Below, piece by piece: positions 60,674 to 64,000 of a stretch of DNA of 64,000 nt (position 1 is the stretch's first letter; each line of letters starts with the position of its first letter). A program made the translations under genes and the position numbers. The notes under the pieces are model-generated. The model was not told where the DNA came from. It saw only the letters and a program-made list of their open reading frames with translations, and did not search any database. Source of the stretch: SAR86 cluster bacterium AG-422-O05 (GTDB lineage Bacteria; Pseudomonadota; Gammaproteobacteria; Magnimaribacterales; D2472); the NCBI GenBank assembly GCA_003213495.1, contig QCMW01000001.1, forward strand, positions 248,001-312,000. The letters run 5' to 3'.

Positions 60674-61669
60674 TTATTCAGTTCTAATATTCTTTGACTT
60701 CATTCTTTTAACAAAAGGAATTATTTGAGCTGCTGTCCATTGGCTACTAATACAAATTTCAGATCTATCTTTTAAAATCAACACCATATCTTTATTTTTC
60801 TTGTAATCTGCACCCTTTGAGGCAATATGAAACCTTTTGTTTCCAGTTCTATCAAAGACCTCAATAGCATCCTTATAAAGTTTCCAAGTGTCATAAGTTC
60901 CCTTCCTGTTAATTCCAACTTCTTTAAATTCATCTCCTCCATCTTTAGGGAAAATCTTCTCAAATCCAGCAAGTGATAAATCTGGATTCTCTTTGACAAA
61001 ATTATTCATAACTTCCCAAACATATCTATTTTTTGGGTACTCTATGCCATTGAATGATGGCTTACTATAGTCCCTTCCTTTTTTACCAGTTTCAGAAATA
61101 GTCTCAACAGCCTCAATTATTAGATCTTCTTCTACATCTCTATCAGCAATACCCAAATCTAATCTGCATTGACTTGCAAATTTTGATAAATATTCAAAAA
61201 TTTCATTTTTGTCTTCTTCCAAAATTGATACTGTTTCGTTCTCATCTGCTCCATAGATTTTATTGAGTTTTTGATTAACTGTAGAAAAAGATTTTATTGT
61301 TTCGTCATTTGCAAGCATTTGAAGTCTTATCAAAGGAAATGGAAGCCTATTAATTTCTTCTTTTGAGATCTTTTCATCAAGCAACATGTCTCTAGTAATA
61401 TCCATAATTTCTCTAAATAGCCTCACCTTTTCATCAAATACTCTTTCACTTTTTTTTGATTCTTGTTCAATTTCAGTTTGTTTATTTAAAAGATACATAG
61501 TAAGAATTATTACAAAAATAGCTCCAAAAGATGAGCTAATTACTGACTTTGCAACACCATCTGGTACATTAGCAATCAGTGGTTCAAAACCTATGTATAC
61601 TGCAATTGCTATGACCGCTATAGATATTAAAGTTCTGCTACCCTTTTTTCTTGTTTCTTTTAATGACAT
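60674..61669 (-). CDS. two-helix membrane protein with unknown cytoplasmic domain
   Basis: I do not recognise this gene with confidence. Of 331 residues, two N-terminal membrane helices (about 13-33 and 42-62) are followed by a charged coiled coil (64-110), a helical region, and a C-terminal part. KNRYVWEVMNNFVKENPDLS and ISSQWTAAQIIPFVKRM resemble, from memory, a small C-terminal domain seen in accessory and restriction-associated proteins. It sits directly beside tRNA-Ile in convergent orientation, a common site for acquired genes, but no integrase or attachment repeat is seen. Confidence 0.7.
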   Translation of the reverse strand: MSLKETRKKGSRTLISIAVIAIAVYIGFEPLIANVPDGVAKSVISSSFGAIFVIILTMYLLNKQTEIEQESKKSERVFDEKVRLFREIMDITRDMLLDEKISKEEINRLPFPLIRLQMLANDETIKSFSTVNQKLNKIYGADENETVSILEEDKNEIFEYLSKFASQCRLDLGIADRDVEEDLIIEAVETISETGKKGRDYSKPSFNGIEYPKNRYVWEVMNNFVKENPDLSLAGFEKIFPKDGGDEFKEVGINRKGTYDTWKLYKDAIEVFDRTGNKRFHIASKGADYKKNKDMVLILKDRSEICISSQWTAAQIIPFVKRMKSKNIRTE

Positions 61670-61696
61670 AAAAAAATCCTAAATCACATGCAAAAA

Positions 61697-62149
61697 TTAT
61701 TCAATGCTTAGTAACTCTATTTCAAATATTAATATGGAGTTCGATGGTATGCCTGGCCTGCCTTCCTCGCCATATGCCATCATTGGGTCTATAAATACTC
61801 TCCACTTATCACCTTTTTTCATTAATGCTATAGTTTTTTGGCACCCAATAATTAATTTTGATAACTCAATAGTTAAAGGATCTCCATCAATTGAAGTCCA
61901 AAATACTTCTCCATTCGTTAATGTTCCATGAAAGTGTGCAGAAATAGTTTGGTTGAGTTTAGGGCTTTGACCGTCAAGATCTCCTTCATCAATGATCATA
62001 TATTGTAATCCAGGTTCTAACTCAATCACTTGATCATTTTTCTTGTTATCAATGAAAAACTGCATATTTTCTATCTGTTGAATGTTTGGGCTGTCTTGAT
62101 TGCATCCATATATAGAAAACAAAATACTTAAGATTAAAAAATTTTTCAT
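61697..62149 (-). CDS. FKBP-type peptidyl-prolyl isomerase, lipoprotein
   Basis: Periplasmic or outer-membrane proline isomerase of 150 aa. The lipobox SIYGC puts the lipidated Cys at about residue 16. The FKBP domain (about 45-150) shows ISAHFHGTLTNGEVFWTS, KKGDKWRVFIDPMMAYGEEG and GIPSNSILIFEIELL. It lacks the long N-terminal dimerisation domain of FkpA, resembling shorter marine lipoprotein forms. It lies 2 bp after tyrS and is probably co-transcribed with it. Confidence 0.9.
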   Translation of the reverse strand: MKNFLILSILFSIYGCNQDSPNIQQIENMQFFIDNKKNDQVIELEPGLQYMIIDEGDLDGQSPKLNQTISAHFHGTLTNGEVFWTSIDGDPLTIELSKLIIGCQKTIALMKKGDKWRVFIDPMMAYGEEGRPGIPSNSILIFEIELLSIE

Positions 62150-62151
62150 AT

Positions 62152-63339
62152 CTATGTCTTTATTTTTAGAAATTTTCTTTTACCAACTTGATAAATATTT
62201 TCAGTACCAGATGATATTAAAAGCTTTGGATCAATTACTTTTTCTGAATTAATTTTAATTCCGCCTTGTTTTATGAGTCTATTGCCTTCAGATACGCTAG
62301 CAATCATATTAGTATTTTTTAGAAGATTAACTAACAAAATTTGATCTTCAGTTAAGTTTACAGAAATTGATTCTATTTCTTCAGGCATATTGCCTTTTTG
62401 AAATCTATTTAAAAACTCTTCTTTGCATTTTTTACCATCGCCTTCTTGATGAAATCTATCTACAAGTTCTTCAGCTAATACAAATTTTATATCCCTAGGA
62501 TTTTTACCTTCTTCCATTTCTTGTTTCAACATAGCAATATCTTCTTCTGGCATAAAACTTAATAAATCAAACCATCGCCACATTAAATCATCTGAAATAG
62601 ACATAATCTTTCCAAACATTTCATCAGGAGCTTCGTCTATAGCAATATAGTTATCTAGAGATTTTGACATCTTATTGACACCGTCAAGACCCTCTAAAAT
62701 CGGTACGGTAATAACAACCTGAGGTTCTTGTCCATAATCTCTTTGGAGCTCTCTTCCAACAAGAAGATTGAATTTTTGATCGGTACCTCCGCATTCGACA
62801 TCAACCTTTAGTGCCACTGAGTCATAGCCCTGCACAAGAGGATATAAAAATTCATGAACTGCAATGCTTTTATTTGAGGAAAAACGCTTATTGAAGTCAT
62901 CTCTTTCAAGCATTCTCGCAACATTATATTTTGATGCAAGATTTATTAATCCATCTGCTCCTAAATCATCACACCATTCTGAATTAAATTTAACTTCTGT
63001 AAGTTCTTTCTTAAGAATTTTAAAGACTTGTTTTTCATATGTTTTAGCATTTTCTAATAAATCTTTAGAATCCAAAGTAGGTCTTGTCTTATTTGTTCCA
63101 GATGGGTCTCCAATTCTGCCCGTAAAGTCGCCAATCAGAAATACAACTTTATGTCCAAAATCTTGAAAGTGACGAAGTTTATTTAGCAAAACAGTATGGC
63201 CGAAATGTAAATCGGGTGCAGTTGGATCAAATCCTGCCTTAACTACAAGTTGTTTACCAGATTTTAATTTTTTTTGAAGATCATCTTCAGTAAGAATTTC
63301 ATCTGAACCTCTTTTTATATGCTTTAGTGCATCATCCAT
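62152..63339 (-). CDS. tyrS: tyrosyl-tRNA synthetase
   Basis: Class I synthetase charging tRNA-Tyr; 395 aa. The HIGH motif reads HFGHT (45-49) and the KMSKS loop is NKMSKSLDN (near 228), followed by a C-terminal S4 domain ([18 protein letters not shown]). HFGHT and the overall length suggest the TyrS2/TyrZ-type of proteobacteria rather than the E. coli form. Confidence 0.97.
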   Translation of the reverse strand: MDDALKHIKRGSDEILTEDDLQKKLKSGKQLVVKAGFDPTAPDLHFGHTVLLNKLRHFQDFGHKVVFLIGDFTGRIGDPSGTNKTRPTLDSKDLLENAKTYEKQVFKILKKELTEVKFNSEWCDDLGADGLINLASKYNVARMLERDDFNKRFSSNKSIAVHEFLYPLVQGYDSVALKVDVECGGTDQKFNLLVGRELQRDYGQEPQVVITVPILEGLDGVNKMSKSLDNYIAIDEAPDEMFGKIMSISDDLMWRWFDLLSFMPEEDIAMLKQEMEEGKNPRDIKFVLAEELVDRFHQEGDGKKCKEEFLNRFQKGNMPEEIESISVNLTEDQILLVNLLKNTNMIASVSEGNRLIKQGGIKINSEKVIDPKLLISSGTENIYQVGKRKFLKIKT

Positions 63340-63417
63340 ATCACTATCATAGTATTTTTATATCATTAATAGAATCACAATGTTGCTACTTAGTGCTTAA
63401 AGATTAAAATATTATGT

Positions 63418-64000
63418 ATGCCTGATGCAAAAAATAAATTTATTTGTGAAAAAGAGCTTTTATTAACTATAGCGGATGACACTAAATTTCTAGAAAATGA
63501 AGTCATTTCTCAAAATGCACAAAAAATAATTGAGCTTTGTCGTAAAAATAAAAAAGATAGAACTAAACTAGATGCATTTTTAAGTGAGTATGGTCTTGAT
63601 AACAAGGAAGGTGTAGCCTTAATGTGCCTTGCTGAGTCTGTGTTAAGAATTCCAGATAAAAATACCAGAGACCTCATAATTTCTGAAAAATTATCTGAAG
63701 GTAGATGGATAGATCATCTGAACAAAGCTGATAGTCTCTTTGTAAATGCCTCTACCTGGGGTCTATTGCTTGCGGGCAAAGTAGTATCGACTCCATCAAA
63801 ATGGTCAAAAGATCCTAATAATTTTATTACAGAATTAATTTCAAAATCTGGAGAGATGCCAATTAGAACGGCTGTATTAGCAGCAATGGGGATATTGAGT
63901 CAGGAATTTGTGATTGGAAAAGATTTTAAAGATATTGAAAATATACAAGGTTTAGAAAATGAATCTTATTCTTTTGATATGCTTGGAGAGGCAGCAAGAA
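63418..64000 (+). CDS. putA: proline dehydrogenase / P5C dehydrogenase PutA, 5' part
   Basis: The first 194 codons of the bifunctional proline-degrading enzyme; the gene continues past the window. Family blocks are FLSEYGLDNKEGVALMCLAE (near 58-77), VLRIPDKNTRDLIISEKL, SLFVNASTWGLLLAGKVV and YSFDMLGEAAR at the edge. The start ATG at 63418 is the first before the conserved N-terminal region. It diverges from tyrS across 78 bp. It would let the cell oxidise proline, which fits the peptidase at 57.7 kb. Confidence 0.93.
   Translation, partial: MPDAKNKFICEKELLLTIADDTKFLENEVISQNAQKIIELCRKNKKDRTKLDAFLSEYGLDNKEGVALMCLAESVLRIPDKNTRDLIISEKLSEGRWIDHLNKADSLFVNASTWGLLLAGKVVSTPSKWSKDPNNFITELISKSGEMPIRTAVLAAMGILSQEFVIGKDFKDIENIQGLENESYSFDMLGEAAR

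Overview
The window reads as one stretch of a small, AT-rich, densely packed marine gammaproteobacterial chromosome, most likely of the SAR86 clade. The evidence is: a proteorhodopsin on the same segment as the rRNA operon (the arrangement of the SAR86 DNA in which proteorhodopsin was discovered, known from the literature), gammaproteobacterial gene orders (rluD/bamD, leuS-lptE-holA, rsfS-rlmH-mrdA-rodA-dacA, trxA/rho), very short gaps, many 4-base ATGA overlaps, and convergent genes that share stop-codon bases. I saw no insertion sequence, prophage or CRISPR array.

Layout. 1-3.1 kb: 3'-truncated 23S and complete 16S rRNA on the minus strand, with no tRNA in the spacer. 3.1-6.2 kb: ilvB-ilvN-ilvC. 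6.3-8.3 kb: rluD facing bamD plus a small zinc-ribbon protein. 8.3-13.1 kb: an RND pump, its adaptor and a divergent TetR repressor. 13.1-18.4 kb: flavin reductase, rsmD-hemC-hemD, rho, trxA, hemB. 18.4-22.7 kb: ilvD, a double-ATPase ABC protein, an esterase-like hydrolase. 22.7-29.3 kb: a lone DsbD alpha domain, aroQ-accB-accC-leuS-lptE-holA. 29.3-35.9 kb: an inverted cell-wall block (rsfS-rlmH-mrdA-rodA-mltB-dacA-dat). 36-45.2 kb: PGPGW membrane protein, LON-domain protein, mpl, PPi-dependent phosphofructokinase, two membrane proteins, parC-parE. 45.4-48.1 kb: a TolC-type channel, mutM, coaD. 48.1-53 kb: blue-type proteorhodopsin with its own terminator, an SDR, a sodium/solute symporter pair, NAD-dependent formate dehydrogenase. 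53-54 kb: two orphan small proteins with a repeat cluster between them. 54-57.65 kb: a TPP-riboswitch operon (TonB receptor, PnuC-type transporter, kinase). 57.7-64 kb: prolyl oligopeptidase, membrane protein, tRNA-Ile(GAT), an accessory membrane protein, FKBP, tyrS and the 5' part of putA.

How the parts work together. The TetR repressor, pump and adaptor at 12.4 kb and the TolC-type channel at 45.4 kb, 33 kb away, carry an identical 21-bp palindromic operator. I infer that one repressor controls a complete three-part efflux pump whose genes are split. The riboswitch operon reads as thiamine uptake across both membranes followed by phosphorylation. Proteorhodopsin, the sodium symporter and formate dehydrogenase together suggest light and one-carbon energy supplementing heterotrophy. 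The proteorhodopsin leader contains a hairpin whose 3' arm could pair instead with the ribosome-binding site.

All functions are assigned by reading motifs and gene order; no database search was run.
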